A stretch of DNA of 64,000 bases from Crocinitomix sp044361315. Lineage in GTDB: Bacteria > Bacteroidota > Bacteroidia > Flavobacteriales_D > Crocinitomicaceae. Positions 52,967-62,889 of the stretch are shown piece by piece. Numbering within the stretch: the stretch's first letter is position 1; the number at the start of each line of letters is the position of its first letter. The translations under genes and the position numbers were made by a program. The notes below the pieces were generated by a model that saw nothing but the letters and a program-made list of their open reading frames with translations, was not told the origin of the DNA and searched no databases. The stretch covers positions 110,397 through 174,396 of the forward strand of contig JBIKJA010000010.1 in the NCBI GenBank assembly GCA_044361315.1, read 5' to 3'.

Positions 52967-54724
52967 ATGGACTATAAAATTAGCTACCTTCATCCCTACA
53001 AACAATATTTAACTATTGAGGCCCAGATAAAAACCACCGGGTTAAAATCAATAGAACTTTTTTTTCCAGCATGGCGACCAGGACGATATGAACTTGGCAA
53101 TTTTGCGAAAAATGTTAAAGGTTTCTCGATTTCAAATCAAAATGGGCATTCGGTAAATTTTCAAAAGACTTCTAAAAACGCTTGGTTAGTAGATTGTGCA
53201 TCAACTGATCTACTAAAAATCACTTATTTCTATTACGCGAATGAACTAAATGCAGGTTCATCCTTTATCGACGACCTTCAATTGTATGTCAATCCGATTA
53301 ATTGTTTGGTGTATGACAAAAACCAAGTAGATGAACCATGTACACTTACCTTAGATGTTCCTGCCAATTTTAAACTTGCTTGTGCGGCTCCACATAAAAA
53401 AAATGTCATTTATTGTGAAACGTTTCATCGGTTAGTGGACAGTCCGTTTATTGCAAGTGCAAATTTACAACACCAAACCTACACCATTTTTGGAATTAAA
53501 TTTCACCTTTGGTTTCAAGGAAAGGTGACCGTAGATTGGGAAAAGATTATTCCAGATTTTCAAAAATTTACCAAATCTCAAATCGAAAAATTTAGCGATC
53601 GAAAGAAAAAAATTGTAGGAACTCCGACAAAAGAATATCATTTTTTCTATCAAATCATGCCCATGAAGGCGTATCACGGAGTCGAGCATTTGGATTCGAC
53701 TGTAATTATGCTCGGACCGAGTGAACTGGTTTTTACGGATTCGTATGATGATTTCTTAGGGATTAGTTCCCACGAATTATACCATGCTTGGAACATCAAA
53801 AGCATTCGCCCCGCAGAAATGTATCCGTATGATTATTCCAAAGAAAATTATTCGCAATTAGGATATGTCGCCGAAGGAGTTACAACCTATTTAGGCGATT
53901 TATTTTTGGCCGAATCGAAAGTAAAACCATTTAAATGGTACAAACTTGAACTCGAAAAATTACTTCAAAAACATTTTGATAATTTTGGCCGATTTAATTA
54001 TTCGGTGGCTGAATCAAGTTGGGATACTTGGTTAGATGGTTATTCGAAAGGAACCCCTGGAAGAAAAGTTTCGATTTATAACGAAGGCGCTTTACTGGCC
54101 TTTGCAACCGATATGATTATTCGTAAAGGCAGTTTAAACAAAGCTTCGATTCATTCGGTGATGAATTATTTGTATGTCAATTTTGCTCAGAAAAACAAAG
54201 GCTATACCCAAGCAGATTATTTTGCCGCCTGTGAAAAATTTAGTGGGGTTAATTTTGATTCCTTTATTAAAAATTATGTATTGGGCACCAATCCATACGA
54301 ATCAATGCTAGTAACAGCCCTTGAAACCATTGGGTTTTATCTTAAAACAGAAGACAATCCAGTTCATTCAGAGCGCGTTTTAGGCATCAAAATCAATGAA
54401 GTTTTGAATGAATATTTCGTTCAAGATTTATTTCCGGGAAGTAGCGGTGAATTAGCACAATTATCCATTGGCGACCAATTAATTGCTATCAATGGGGATC
54501 CAATTGCCAACAATATTTCAGAAGTATTCGAAAAACATATTGAAACAGAAATCACCCTGAAAATAAAACGAATGGGGCGCGAATTGGATTTAATTTGCCC
54601 CAATACCAACCGAAATACTTATCCAATTTATAAAATTGAAAAAGAAAAAATTCCATCACAATTATACAAATCAATTTTTAAATCTTGGATTGGTTTACAA
54701 TGGGATAAAGTTCAAATTAATTAA
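52967..54724 (+). CDS. M61 family metallopeptidase with PDZ domain
   Basis: 585 residues without clear signal peptide. Zinc motif HELYH (H269, E270, H273) in GISSHELYHAWNIKSIRP and third ligand E303 in YVAEGVTTYLGDL, the family's order. A PDZ domain follows at about 475-555 (GSSGELAQLSIGDQLIAINGDP). M61 enzymes (glycyl aminopeptidase-like) trim N-terminal glycine or alanine; here the role is unknown. The next gene starts one base after the stop. Confidence 0.92.
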   Translation: MDYKISYLHPYKQYLTIEAQIKTTGLKSIELFFPAWRPGRYELGNFAKNVKGFSISNQNGHSVNFQKTSKNAWLVDCASTDLLKITYFYYANELNAGSSFIDDLQLYVNPINCLVYDKNQVDEPCTLTLDVPANFKLACAAPHKKNVIYCETFHRLVDSPFIASANLQHQTYTIFGIKFHLWFQGKVTVDWEKIIPDFQKFTKSQIEKFSDRKKKIVGTPTKEYHFFYQIMPMKAYHGVEHLDSTVIMLGPSELVFTDSYDDFLGISSHELYHAWNIKSIRPAEMYPYDYSKENYSQLGYVAEGVTTYLGDLFLAESKVKPFKWYKLELEKLLQKHFDNFGRFNYSVAESSWDTWLDGYSKGTPGRKVSIYNEGALLAFATDMIIRKGSLNKASIHSVMNYLYVNFAQKNKGYTQADYFAACEKFSGVNFDSFIKNYVLGTNPYESMLVTALETIGFYLKTEDNPVHSERVLGIKINEVLNEYFVQDLFPGSSGELAQLSIGDQLIAINGDPIANNISEVFEKHIETEITLKIKRMGRELDLICPNTNRNTYPIYKIEKEKIPSQLYKSIFKSWIGLQWDKVQIN

Positions 54725-54725
54725 T

Positions 54726-55247
54726 ATGAGTTTAGAGCAACAAATTAAATCAACAGTTCTCCAAAAAATTGGGTACCTCTTTTTGGGAAGATTTCGACCG
54801 AATTTTATTACGCAAGTTTCGGTGATAATTGGTTTTATTAGTTGGTTGATCCTTGTTTTTGGACACTTAATTTCATTTTTTTCTATCACCCTGTTTACCA
54901 AATTAGATCAAGCCGAACTGATCCGTGAAGCATACAACCGTGTTGGTTACGTGCAATACAACTATCGAAATACTGTCAATTTAATGTTCGTACATTCCTC
55001 ATTTCAATTGGTGATGTTTATAATTGCCTTGGTGGGCTTAATTCTAATTTGGCGACAAAAAAACAGTGGATTCGTCATCTATGTATTCAGTCTTATTGCG
55101 TCAATTTTAGTCTCTTTTTTTATAATGAGCATTGGCTATTTGATAGCAGAAATATCGGTAGTGCATTACATTTTATTAACCGCCAATATTCTCTATTTTG
55201 GAATCGGATATTTCCTTTTCTACAAGCGGAAAACGATTTTAATCTAA
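54726..55247 (+). CDS. Membrane protein, unknown function
   Basis: 173 residues from the ATG at 54726, which lies right after the M61 stop. Four hydrophobic helices at about 28-50, 92-110, 118-138 and 146-165. Basic loops RPNF and YKRKT. No motif recognised. Overlaps the convergent ridA by 9 bases. Confidence 0.65.
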   Translation: MSLEQQIKSTVLQKIGYLFLGRFRPNFITQVSVIIGFISWLILVFGHLISFFSITLFTKLDQAELIREAYNRVGYVQYNYRNTVNLMFVHSSFQLVMFIIALVGLILIWRQKNSGFVIYVFSLIASILVSFFIMSIGYLIAEISVVHYILLTANILYFGIGYFLFYKRKTILI

Positions 55248-55628
55248 CAAGGCAATCATTGAAATTTCCACACGAACATCTTTTGGTAACCTGGCAACCT
55301 GAACAGTTTCACGTGCTGGATAATCTTTACTAAAATAACACGTATAGATCTCGTTCACTGTAGCGAAATCATTCATGTCCTTTAAAAAAATACTCGTCTT
55401 AACTACATGATCGAATGAAAGATTAGACGCTGCCAAAATTGCAGATAAATTTCTCATCACTTGGTGAATTTCATCTTCAATATTTCCCTGAACCAAAAGA
55501 CCAGTTTCAGGAATCAAAGCAATCTGACCACTTGTAAACAGCAAATTCCCAGCTATAACAGCTTGGCTGTATGGCCCTATTGCAGCAGGTGCTTTCAGGG
55601 TTGAAACAATTTTCTTTTTTGACTTCAT
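55239..55628 (-). CDS. RidA family protein (enamine/imine deaminase)
   Basis: 129 residues. Seen are KAPAAIGPYSQAVIAGNLLFTSGQIAL, ILAASNLSFDHVVKTSIFLKDM and YPARETVQVARLPKDVRVEISMIAL, in which the Arg of VRVEISMIAL is the catalytic residue. RidA trimers deaminate reactive 2-aminoacrylate. Full length. Confidence 0.95.
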   Translation of the reverse strand: MKSKKKIVSTLKAPAAIGPYSQAVIAGNLLFTSGQIALIPETGLLVQGNIEDEIHQVMRNLSAILAASNLSFDHVVKTSIFLKDMNDFATVNEIYTCYFSKDYPARETVQVARLPKDVRVEISMIALLD

Positions 55629-55644
55629 CGTATTTTTTTAATTT

Positions 55645-55652
55645 CAAAGATA
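55645..55652 (-). promoter_or_regulatory. -7 box of ridA
   Basis: TATCTTTG (minus, 55652-55645), 16 bases from the ATG at 55628. Confidence 0.5.
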
Positions 55653-55954
55653 CTGAAACATTCGTGAATAAATTAGTCCATAAAAACTCAAATGAAATAA
55701 AAACCTATGCTGGATAAAATTGTCTAAAGACAAAGTAAAAAAAATTTATTTAACTGATAATCATTTCAATAATCGAATATAATTTGATTTATTTTTATGC
55801 AGAAATACCTATTTTTCCAAAAAAAAAATTAAATTTACGCTTTAAAACTATTTATAAACAAACTATTGTGAAAAATTAATTGATTTAATCTTAAAATTTG
55901 CCACCATTTTTTAGAATTCAATTAACGAATAAATACCGCCTATAGCATTAAACC
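55653..55954. other. AT-rich spacer upstream of the adhesin gene
   Basis: About 300 bases without a gene; very AT-rich with poly-A and poly-T stretches. It must contain the promoter for the adhesin, but no convincing TAnnTTTG box with a -33 partner is seen. Confidence 0.5.
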
Positions 55955-58900
55955 ATGAAACGTTTACCCTATTTAAATTTCCTCTTCTTACTTATTTTAT
56001 CTCTTTTTTCTGAAATAGCTTTGAGTCAGGTAACCACTTTTAACTATACCGGTGCTGCTCAAACATACACTGTTCCTATTGGCGTAACTTCCATTCGGAT
56101 TGAAGCTAGAGGTGCCGGAGGTGGAAGCGGATCTGGAGGGCCTGGAGGTTTAGGTGCTTGTATGGCAGGAACTTTCACGGTTACACCCGGACAAGTGCTC
56201 ACGGTAGTGGTTGGCCAAGGAGGAGCTTTTTATTATAATGCAGGCGGCGGCGGCGGCGGATCTGGCGTATTAGCAGCTGGAGTGCCCTTAATTGTGGCAG
56301 GTGCCGGTGGTGGTGCTGCGGTAAATGCAGTCGGTAAAAATGCTTCGATCACCACAACGGGAGTTTCATCGTCTGGAGCAGGGGGTGTTGCAGGTGCAGG
56401 TGGTCAAAAAGGATATATCATGGGTGATTGCGGTTGGTCTTCAGGCGGAGGAGGTTTAACCGGAAATGGATATGGTGGTAATGGATTGTGGGATGGTGGA
56501 GCTTTGCCTGGAACTATTTCTGGACCAGGTGCTGGTAGATCCTGGACCGCAGGAGGAGCTGGAGGCGCGAACGGCGGATGTACTTTTACCTATCCTAATG
56601 TGGGTGGATGGGGTTGCGGCGGTGGCGGTGCTGGAGCTTGGGGCGGCGGCGGTGGCGGTGGATACTCTGGTGGCGGAGGTGGACAATATGTTGACGTTGC
56701 TATTGAACGCGGCGGCGGTGGCGGTGGCTCGTACAACACTGGAACAGCTCAAGTAAACTCTGCAGGTTGTCGTGCTGGCAATGGCCAAGTTTTAATAACC
56801 GTATTGTGCAACGCTATGTCTGTTGTCGTTTCCGATCCAACCGTTTGTGCGGGTGATTTAGTTACTTTAGATGCGACCTCTTTTACTGGTTTGCCTGTTA
56901 CTTGGGATTTAGGTGTAGTTGATGGTGTCCCTTTTACACCTGTTGGTTTAGGTGTAATTACCTACACTGCCACAACTGCAAGTCCTACCGATTGTCCACT
57001 AACGACAACGATTACTGTTTCTCCTAACCCAACCGTAACTGCAGTAGTGAGTGATGCAACCATTTGTTTGGGCGAATCCGTTACCTTTACGGGTGGCGGT
57101 GCTACAACGTATTCATGGACGGGAGGTGTCACCAATGGTGTTCCATTTACACCCATAACGGCAGGGACTTTTACCTACACCGTCACTGGAACAGTCACTG
57201 CCACAGGTTGCGACAATACAGCTTCTGTGACAATTACTGTGAGTCCTTTGCCCGTGGTTACTGCAACAGCTGCTCCTACTTCAATTTGTCTCGGTGAATC
57301 AGTCACATTTAACGGCGGCGGTGCAACTTCTTATACCTGGACTGGCGGTGTCACGAATGGAGTGCCTTACACACCATTAACCGCAGGAACGATTACACGA
57401 ACTGTTACAGGCACTTCTCTCCCTTCGGGTTGTCAAAATACTGCCAGTGTTTCTGTTTTTGTAAATCCTTTACCAACAGTTACGGCAACTGTATCAGACG
57501 CATCCATTTGTTTGGGAGAATCAATAACATGCACTGGAGGTGGAGCAGCCACCTATTCATGGACCGGTGGTGTTATCAATGGTGTGCCATTTACGCCACT
57601 TACTGCAGGAACTTTTACCTACACCGTGACAGGAACGGCAGCTGGAACTGGATGCCAAAATACGGCAACGGTTACCGTCGTCGTCAATCCTTTACCAACC
57701 GTAACAGCCACTGTGAGTGATGCAACTGTTTGTTTAGGGGAATCAATCACGTTTACAGGTGGAGGAGCAACAACCTATACTTGGTCTGGTGGTGTTACCA
57801 ATGGCGTACCTTTTACACCTGTTTCAACTGGAACATTTACTTTTACCGTAACAGGGACGGTAACGGCGACTGGCTGTCAAAACACAGCATCGGTTACTGT
57901 TACTATAAATAATCTACCTACCGTAGTAGCCACAGCAACACCTGACGAAATTTGTATTGGTGAATCCATCATTTTCAGTGGAAGTGGCGCTGACACCTAC
58001 GTTTGGGATGGAGGAATTACCAATGGCGTTCCTTTTACACCTTTAACGAGTGGAACATTTACCTATAATGTTACTGGAAGTATTGGTCTTTCAGGTTGCG
58101 ATGATGATGCATCAGTAACCATTACCGTTAATCCACTTCCAGCCGTTACTGCCGCCGTTTCGGATGCCTCAATTTGTTTGGGCGAGACAGTTACTTTTAC
58201 TGGCGGAGGAGCAGCAACTTATTCTTGGACCGGAGGTGTTACCAACGGTGTACCATTTACGCCAGTTACGGCAGGAACAGTTACCTACACCGTTACAGGA
58301 ACAGCCGCAGGAACAGGTTGTCAAAATGCAGCTTCCGTGACTTTAGTGGTGAATCCTTTACCTACAGTAACTGCCAGCGCAAGTACCATATCAATCTGTC
58401 TGAGTGAATCAATTACCTTTACTGGAGGTGGCGCAACAACTTATACTTGGACAGGTGGAGTAACAAACGGCGTTCCTTTTACACCAGTTTCATCTGGTAC
58501 TTTCACATTTACCGTAACAGGAACAGTTACAGCGACCGAATGTCAAAATACGGCATCAGTTACCGTTACTGTCAACGATTTGCCATCAGTTGTTGCGACA
58601 GCGACACCTGATGAAATTTGTATTGGTGAATCCATCATTTTCACAGGAAGTGGTGCAGATTCGTATGTATGGGATGGAGGAATAACCGATGGTGTTGCAT
58701 TTACCCCACTGACTAGTGGAACATTTACCTACAATGTTACAGGAAGTATAGGTGTCTCTGGTTGTGACGATGAAGCATCGGTAACGATTACGGTGAATGA
58801 TCTTCCAATTGTTACCGCAGCGGCTTCTGATACTGAGATTTGTTTAGGTGAATCCGCCACTTTCACAGGTGGTGGTGCCGATACCTATGCTTGGGATTTA

Positions 58901-60676
58901 GGTGTGACAGATGGAGCACCTTTTACACCAGTCGCAGCAGGAACAATCACCTTCACCGTAACAGGAACAAATACCGCAACAACTTGTGAAAATACGGCAA
59001 CAGTTGATCTTTTGGTTAATCCATCGCCAACGGTTGCAGCCGCAGCTGATTTTATTGAGATTTGTTTGGGTGAATCCGTGATTTTAACTGGAGATGGCGC
59101 TGATACGTATATATGGGATGTTGCCGGCGTAGTAGATGGAAGTCCTTACACGCCAATCGCTCCTGGAACAGTTACGCACACTGTAACTGGAACTAACACG
59201 TTGACAGGTTGTCAAAGCACTGCAAGTATTGATATTACAACTATCGACCTACCACTCGTAACAGCAACAGCAAGTCCATCTGAAATTTGTTTAGGTGAAT
59301 CAATTATTTTCGCAGGCGGTGGCGCAGACACATATGTTTGGGATTTAGGAGTCGTTGATGGTGTAGCATTTACGCCAGTTTCATCGGGAACATTTGCACA
59401 TACCGTGATTGGTTCGGTTGGTGCTTTTGGATGTGAAAATTCGGCCTCGGTAACCGTTACGGTGAGTGACGCGCCATCGGTGACAGCGCTGGTATCTGAC
59501 GATGAGATTTGTTTAGGTGCGTCCGCAACATTTACAGGAACAGGGGCTGACACATACACATGGGATTTAGGCGTTATGAATGGCGTACCATTTGCTCCTG
59601 GAGCTCCTGGCACATTAACTTACACAGTAACAGGTACAAATACAAGTTCAGGGTGTGAAAATACTGCATCGGTAGATTTAACCGTGAATCCTGCCCCTAC
59701 AGTTACCGCTTCTGCCGATTTTATGGAAGTCTGTCTTGGCGATCCTGTGACATTAACAGGTGGTGGGGCTTCCACTTATGTCTGGGATGGCGGCGGAATT
59801 GATGGTGTGCCATTTACACCAGGTTCTGTTGGCTCATTTACGTTCACCGTGACAGGAACTTCGGTAGATGGTTGTACAGACACTGAATCAATTACGATTG
59901 AAGTCGTTGAGTGTGAAACTGTTCTCTCGTTATTTACAATGGATCCATCGATATGTGTTGGGGATTGTATTACGTTGACTGATGCAAGTTTGGGTACAAT
60001 TGAATCGTGGGAATGGGATTTTGGACCAGACGCCACGCCAACTAACTCAACTGAACAAAATCCAGAGGTTTGTTTTAACACCGCTGGAACGTTCATCATC
60101 GAATTAACGGTTACAAATGTAAATGGAACCACTTCTGCAAGTAACCAAGCGTTAACGGTGAATGAACTTCCCCTGATTGACGCACAACGAGACACGATAA
60201 TTGACATAGGTGGAACTGCCGAATTAATGGTAGTTGGTGGTTCTGGAGGATCTTATTTATGGTCGCCTGCTAAAGACATTGATTGCCCTGATTGCGATTT
60301 TACCCTAGCTCATCCAGAAGACAGCACTACTTATACAGTGGTCTATGTTGATGAAAATGGTTGTAGTAATTCCGCTTCGATGTTTGTGTTGGTGAATTTT
60401 ATTGAAGGGGTTGGCGTTCCAACGGCTTTCTCTCCAAATGGTGATGGTAACAATGATTTGCTCTTTGTAAGAGGATTTGGAATAGAAGCACTTAATTTTT
60501 TGATTTACAACCGTTATGGCCAAGTCGTTTTTGAAACCTCAGATCAAAATATTGGTTGGGACGGAACCTTTAAAAACCAAAATGAAAACCCTGGCGTGTT
60601 TACTTGGACGTTACAGTACGATTTAATTGGTGGTAAACGAGGTTCTCAAAAAGGAAATACAACCTTGATGAGGTAG
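55955..60676 (+). CDS. Giant T9SS-exported adhesin: glycine-rich head, Ig-like repeats, PKD domain and type B sorting domain
   Basis: 1573 residues. Signal peptide ends ALSQ. Residues about 30-285 are glycine-rich, opening TYTVPIGVTSIRIEARGAGG and TPGQVLTVVVGQGG, then long Gly tracts. Fourteen Ig-like repeats of 74 residues follow (about 289-1330), each starting ICLGES and containing GGVTNGVPFTP and a later Cys. They are followed by a PKD domain (SWEWDFGPDATPTNST), one more Ig-like unit, and a C-terminal type B (gliding-associated) domain VPTAFSPNGDGNND, YNRYGQVVFET, NPGVFTWTLQYDL. T9SS should carry it to the outer surface. Ligand unknown. Confidence 0.92.
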   Translation: MKRLPYLNFLFLLILSLFSEIALSQVTTFNYTGAAQTYTVPIGVTSIRIEARGAGGGSGSGGPGGLGACMAGTFTVTPGQVLTVVVGQGGAFYYNAGGGGGGSGVLAAGVPLIVAGAGGGAAVNAVGKNASITTTGVSSSGAGGVAGAGGQKGYIMGDCGWSSGGGGLTGNGYGGNGLWDGGALPGTISGPGAGRSWTAGGAGGANGGCTFTYPNVGGWGCGGGGAGAWGGGGGGGYSGGGGGQYVDVAIERGGGGGGSYNTGTAQVNSAGCRAGNGQVLITVLCNAMSVVVSDPTVCAGDLVTLDATSFTGLPVTWDLGVVDGVPFTPVGLGVITYTATTASPTDCPLTTTITVSPNPTVTAVVSDATICLGESVTFTGGGATTYSWTGGVTNGVPFTPITAGTFTYTVTGTVTATGCDNTASVTITVSPLPVVTATAAPTSICLGESVTFNGGGATSYTWTGGVTNGVPYTPLTAGTITRTVTGTSLPSGCQNTASVSVFVNPLPTVTATVSDASICLGESITCTGGGAATYSWTGGVINGVPFTPLTAGTFTYTVTGTAAGTGCQNTATVTVVVNPLPTVTATVSDATVCLGESITFTGGGATTYTWSGGVTNGVPFTPVSTGTFTFTVTGTVTATGCQNTASVTVTINNLPTVVATATPDEICIGESIIFSGSGADTYVWDGGITNGVPFTPLTSGTFTYNVTGSIGLSGCDDDASVTITVNPLPAVTAAVSDASICLGETVTFTGGGAATYSWTGGVTNGVPFTPVTAGTVTYTVTGTAAGTGCQNAASVTLVVNPLPTVTASASTISICLSESITFTGGGATTYTWTGGVTNGVPFTPVSSGTFTFTVTGTVTATECQNTASVTVTVNDLPSVVATATPDEICIGESIIFTGSGADSYVWDGGITDGVAFTPLTSGTFTYNVTGSIGVSGCDDEASVTITVNDLPIVTAAASDTEICLGESATFTGGGADTYAWDLGVTDGAPFTPVAAGTITFTVTGTNTATTCENTATVDLLVNPSPTVAAAADFIEICLGESVILTGDGADTYIWDVAGVVDGSPYTPIAPGTVTHTVTGTNTLTGCQSTASIDITTIDLPLVTATASPSEICLGESIIFAGGGADTYVWDLGVVDGVAFTPVSSGTFAHTVIGSVGAFGCENSASVTVTVSDAPSVTALVSDDEICLGASATFTGTGADTYTWDLGVMNGVPFAPGAPGTLTYTVTGTNTSSGCENTASVDLTVNPAPTVTASADFMEVCLGDPVTLTGGGASTYVWDGGGIDGVPFTPGSVGSFTFTVTGTSVDGCTDTESITIEVVECETVLSLFTMDPSICVGDCITLTDASLGTIESWEWDFGPDATPTNSTEQNPEVCFNTAGTFIIELTVTNVNGTTSASNQALTVNELPLIDAQRDTIIDIGGTAELMVVGGSGGSYLWSPAKDIDCPDCDFTLAHPEDSTTYTVVYVDENGCSNSASMFVLVNFIEGVGVPTAFSPNGDGNNDLLFVRGFGIEALNFLIYNRYGQVVFETSDQNIGWDGTFKNQNENPGVFTWTLQYDLIGGKRGSQKGNTTLMR
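57060..59950 (+). repeat. Tandem 222-base Ig-like coding repeats within the adhesin
   Basis: Thirteen near-regular 222-base units (74 residues, one start TGTTTGGG/ATTTGTTTGG every 222) after an initial diverged one. Units 4-5-6 (about 57505-58170) match units 7-8-9 (about 58170-58836) in order. Protein similarity is high while third codon positions vary widely. Confidence 0.88.
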
Positions 60677-60839
60677 AAAAGTATCAGTTTGAAATAAATT
60701 TTTAACTAGTAATTTTTGATTTTATTAAGAATTAACCAACCATTTATTATGCACTTGCGTTACTTCTTTATACGTTTAGGTTTTTGCTATTATCATAGCT
60801 TAAATTGGACGTTGATTACCACCAAACCAACTAAAGTCT

Positions 60840-62510
60840 ATGAAAAATTCGTTACTTTTTAAGTTAAACCTTCTTCTTGGATGTGTATTTATAATTGCCC
60901 AAAACCGAGTAATTGCGCAATGTACATTTTTAGGTTTAAATTTAACCTATTGCATAAATGATAGCATAAATATGTTAACCGGTGATCCAGAAGGTGGTAA
61001 TTTTTCTGGACCTGGAATTGAAGGAAATACGTTTAATCCAACAATTGCTGGACCCGGATTTCATACAATAACCTACGAAATTCCTGTTTTAGGCGATGGT
61101 CAGAAATTTATGATTCAAACAGGTAATCCTTTTAGTAGTCCGTACAATGTTGAAACGATGCATGATGCCTTTGGGTTTGGTGAATGGGCCTTAATTTCGA
61201 TTAGCGATGCGTTGGTGGGGGCAATTTTTTCGTCGGCAACTAGTTTTGTTTACTTGGAAGGTAGCGATTCAAGTGCGCAAGAATTTTACGAATTTTATCA
61301 AACGAATCAAACCATCATTGAAAACTGGGTATTGGAAGGTGGACGACTTTTAGTAAATGCTGCTCCTAACGAAGGGAATGAAATGGAACTTGGATTTGGA
61401 GGAGTGACGTTAAACTACACTATTTCGGACTATAGTTTAACACATACTTGGGATGTCACCGTGCTTGACCCTGCTTTTCCCGCATTGCTGGGTCCAATTA
61501 GCCCCACAAGTACTGTTATGGCTGGCGAATATTACAGTCATGCAATCGTTGAGGGAGGCGATTGTACTCCCATTGCAATTGAAACAGGAAATCCATTAAA
61601 AGTTGTACTTGCCGAAAAGTGTTGGGGATTAGGCAGGGTAATGTTTGGCGGTATGACTTCAGTTAATTTCCACTCACCAGATACAGCAGCGAGTAATTGG
61701 CGATCAAATTTATATATTTATTTGAATGAAAATCCATGTGGAGAGGGCGATATAGAATGTACCACCAGCCAAAATGCGGAGGTGTTAATTGCACCTACAA
61801 TTTTATTAACGTCCACCGAATCTGAAATTTGTTCAGGCGAATCGATCGTTTTAACGTCGACTGGTGCTGATGTTTATACATTTAATGCGGCGGAAATCAC
61901 GAATGGTCTTCCCTACTTCCCTCCAAGTGCAGGAATATCAACTTTTATTGTAACAGGGATTGATACCGTTTCTGGATGTCAAAACACAGACACCGTTAAT
62001 GTATTGGTTAATGCTGCCACAATGATTACGATCACCGCAAGCGATTCGATTTTGTGTATTGGGAGTGAGCTTAGATTAACAGGCAGCGGCGCAGTAAGTT
62101 ATGTCTGGGATATGGGTATAGTTGATGGAATTGCCTTTATTCCTGAAAATATTGACTCGACAGTTTACACGGTAATCGGAACAGATTCGATTGAATGTAC
62201 AAGTAGCGCCAGTTTCACCCTTGATTTGATTGATTGTGAAGCAATTGGAGTTCCATCTGCTTTTTCACCCAATGGAGATGGCAATAATGACATTCTCCTA
62301 GTGAAAGGCGCAGGATTCAAAGCAATGCATTTTGTTGTATACAATCGTTATGGCGAAGTTGTTTTTGAAACGTGGGACCAAAATTATGGATGGAATGGAA
62401 ATTTTAAAAATACGCCGCTTAACCCTGCCGTATACACCTGGACCTTGCAATATGATTTATTAAACGGTGCAAGTGGACTCCAAAAAGGAAATACGACCTT
62501 AATTCTTTAA
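60840..62510 (+). CDS. Secreted surface protein with Ig-like domains and T9SS type B sorting domain
   Basis: 556 residues. Signal peptide ends VIAQ. An N-terminal unit CTFLGLNLTYCINDS...GGNFSGPGI is followed by a conserved module (about 90-290): MHDAFGFGEWAL, FVYLEGSDSS, GGRLLVNAAPNEG, GGVTLNY, AEKCWGLGRVMFGGMT, FHSPDTAASNWR. Two Ig-like repeats (ICSGESIVLTSTGAD, ILCIGSELRLTGSGA) precede the sorting domain VPSAFSPNGDGNND. It is paralogous to the next gene. The conserved module resembles a small alpha/beta fold, unassigned. Located 163 bases after the adhesin. Confidence 0.86.
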   Translation: MKNSLLFKLNLLLGCVFIIAQNRVIAQCTFLGLNLTYCINDSINMLTGDPEGGNFSGPGIEGNTFNPTIAGPGFHTITYEIPVLGDGQKFMIQTGNPFSSPYNVETMHDAFGFGEWALISISDALVGAIFSSATSFVYLEGSDSSAQEFYEFYQTNQTIIENWVLEGGRLLVNAAPNEGNEMELGFGGVTLNYTISDYSLTHTWDVTVLDPAFPALLGPISPTSTVMAGEYYSHAIVEGGDCTPIAIETGNPLKVVLAEKCWGLGRVMFGGMTSVNFHSPDTAASNWRSNLYIYLNENPCGEGDIECTTSQNAEVLIAPTILLTSTESEICSGESIVLTSTGADVYTFNAAEITNGLPYFPPSAGISTFIVTGIDTVSGCQNTDTVNVLVNAATMITITASDSILCIGSELRLTGSGAVSYVWDMGIVDGIAFIPENIDSTVYTVIGTDSIECTSSASFTLDLIDCEAIGVPSAFSPNGDGNNDILLVKGAGFKAMHFVVYNRYGEVVFETWDQNYGWNGNFKNTPLNPAVYTWTLQYDLLNGASGLQKGNTTLIL

Positions 62511-62590
62511 CCAAAACGGATTGAAACGCATCAAAATTATTTCTTAATTGTTTTAAACGAACTAAGTTTTAGAAATTACCCAAAACTGCA

Positions 62591-62682
62591 AAAGGGGCCT
62601 TCGTTCCGGACGCCCCGACGCTCCGAGCCAAATTATTGACGACGGAGGCAGGGGCATCGGGGATTTGCCCAAACTTTAAAAT
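62591..62682. repeat. Dispersed GC-rich repeat sharing a tail with copy 3
   Basis: GGGGCCTTCGTTCCGGACGC followed by CCCCGACGCTCCGAGCC and a tail GGGGATTTGCCCAAACTTT. The 15-mer ATTTGCCCAAACTTT (62663-62677) also ends the repeat at 30415-30546. The remaining 379-base gap has no gene. Confidence 0.6.
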
Positions 62683-62726
62683 ACAATCTGCTCATTTCCT
62701 ACCCAACGATTGGTGATTTTTTTTGC

Positions 62727-62734
62727 TAAATTTG
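62727..62734 (+). promoter_or_regulatory. Possible -7 box of the last gene
   Basis: TAAATTTG with TTG at 62710 (14-base gap, short). It would leave a leader of about 150 bases. Confidence 0.35.
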
Positions 62735-62889
62735 TACTAACAAAATCGGTTTTCTAAGAAGGTTAAAGCAACCTTATGACGAATTAAACGTTTAGCATTT
62801 AATAAAAATAATGATCACATTTTTGAGAGAAGTTGGGAATTGATATTTTGAAACCATAAACCTTGACCGTTTAAATTAATATATTGAAA

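Noticed and set aside
57060..59950. Regular 222-base repeats as a CRISPR-like array
   Set aside because: The period is that of a protein domain, the frame stays open, and repeats are not short or identical.
59212..60207. Long minus-strand ORFs opposite the Ig repeats
   Set aside because: They are products of the repetitive Thr/Val-rich coding strand, with Val/Pro/Thr-rich artefact proteins.
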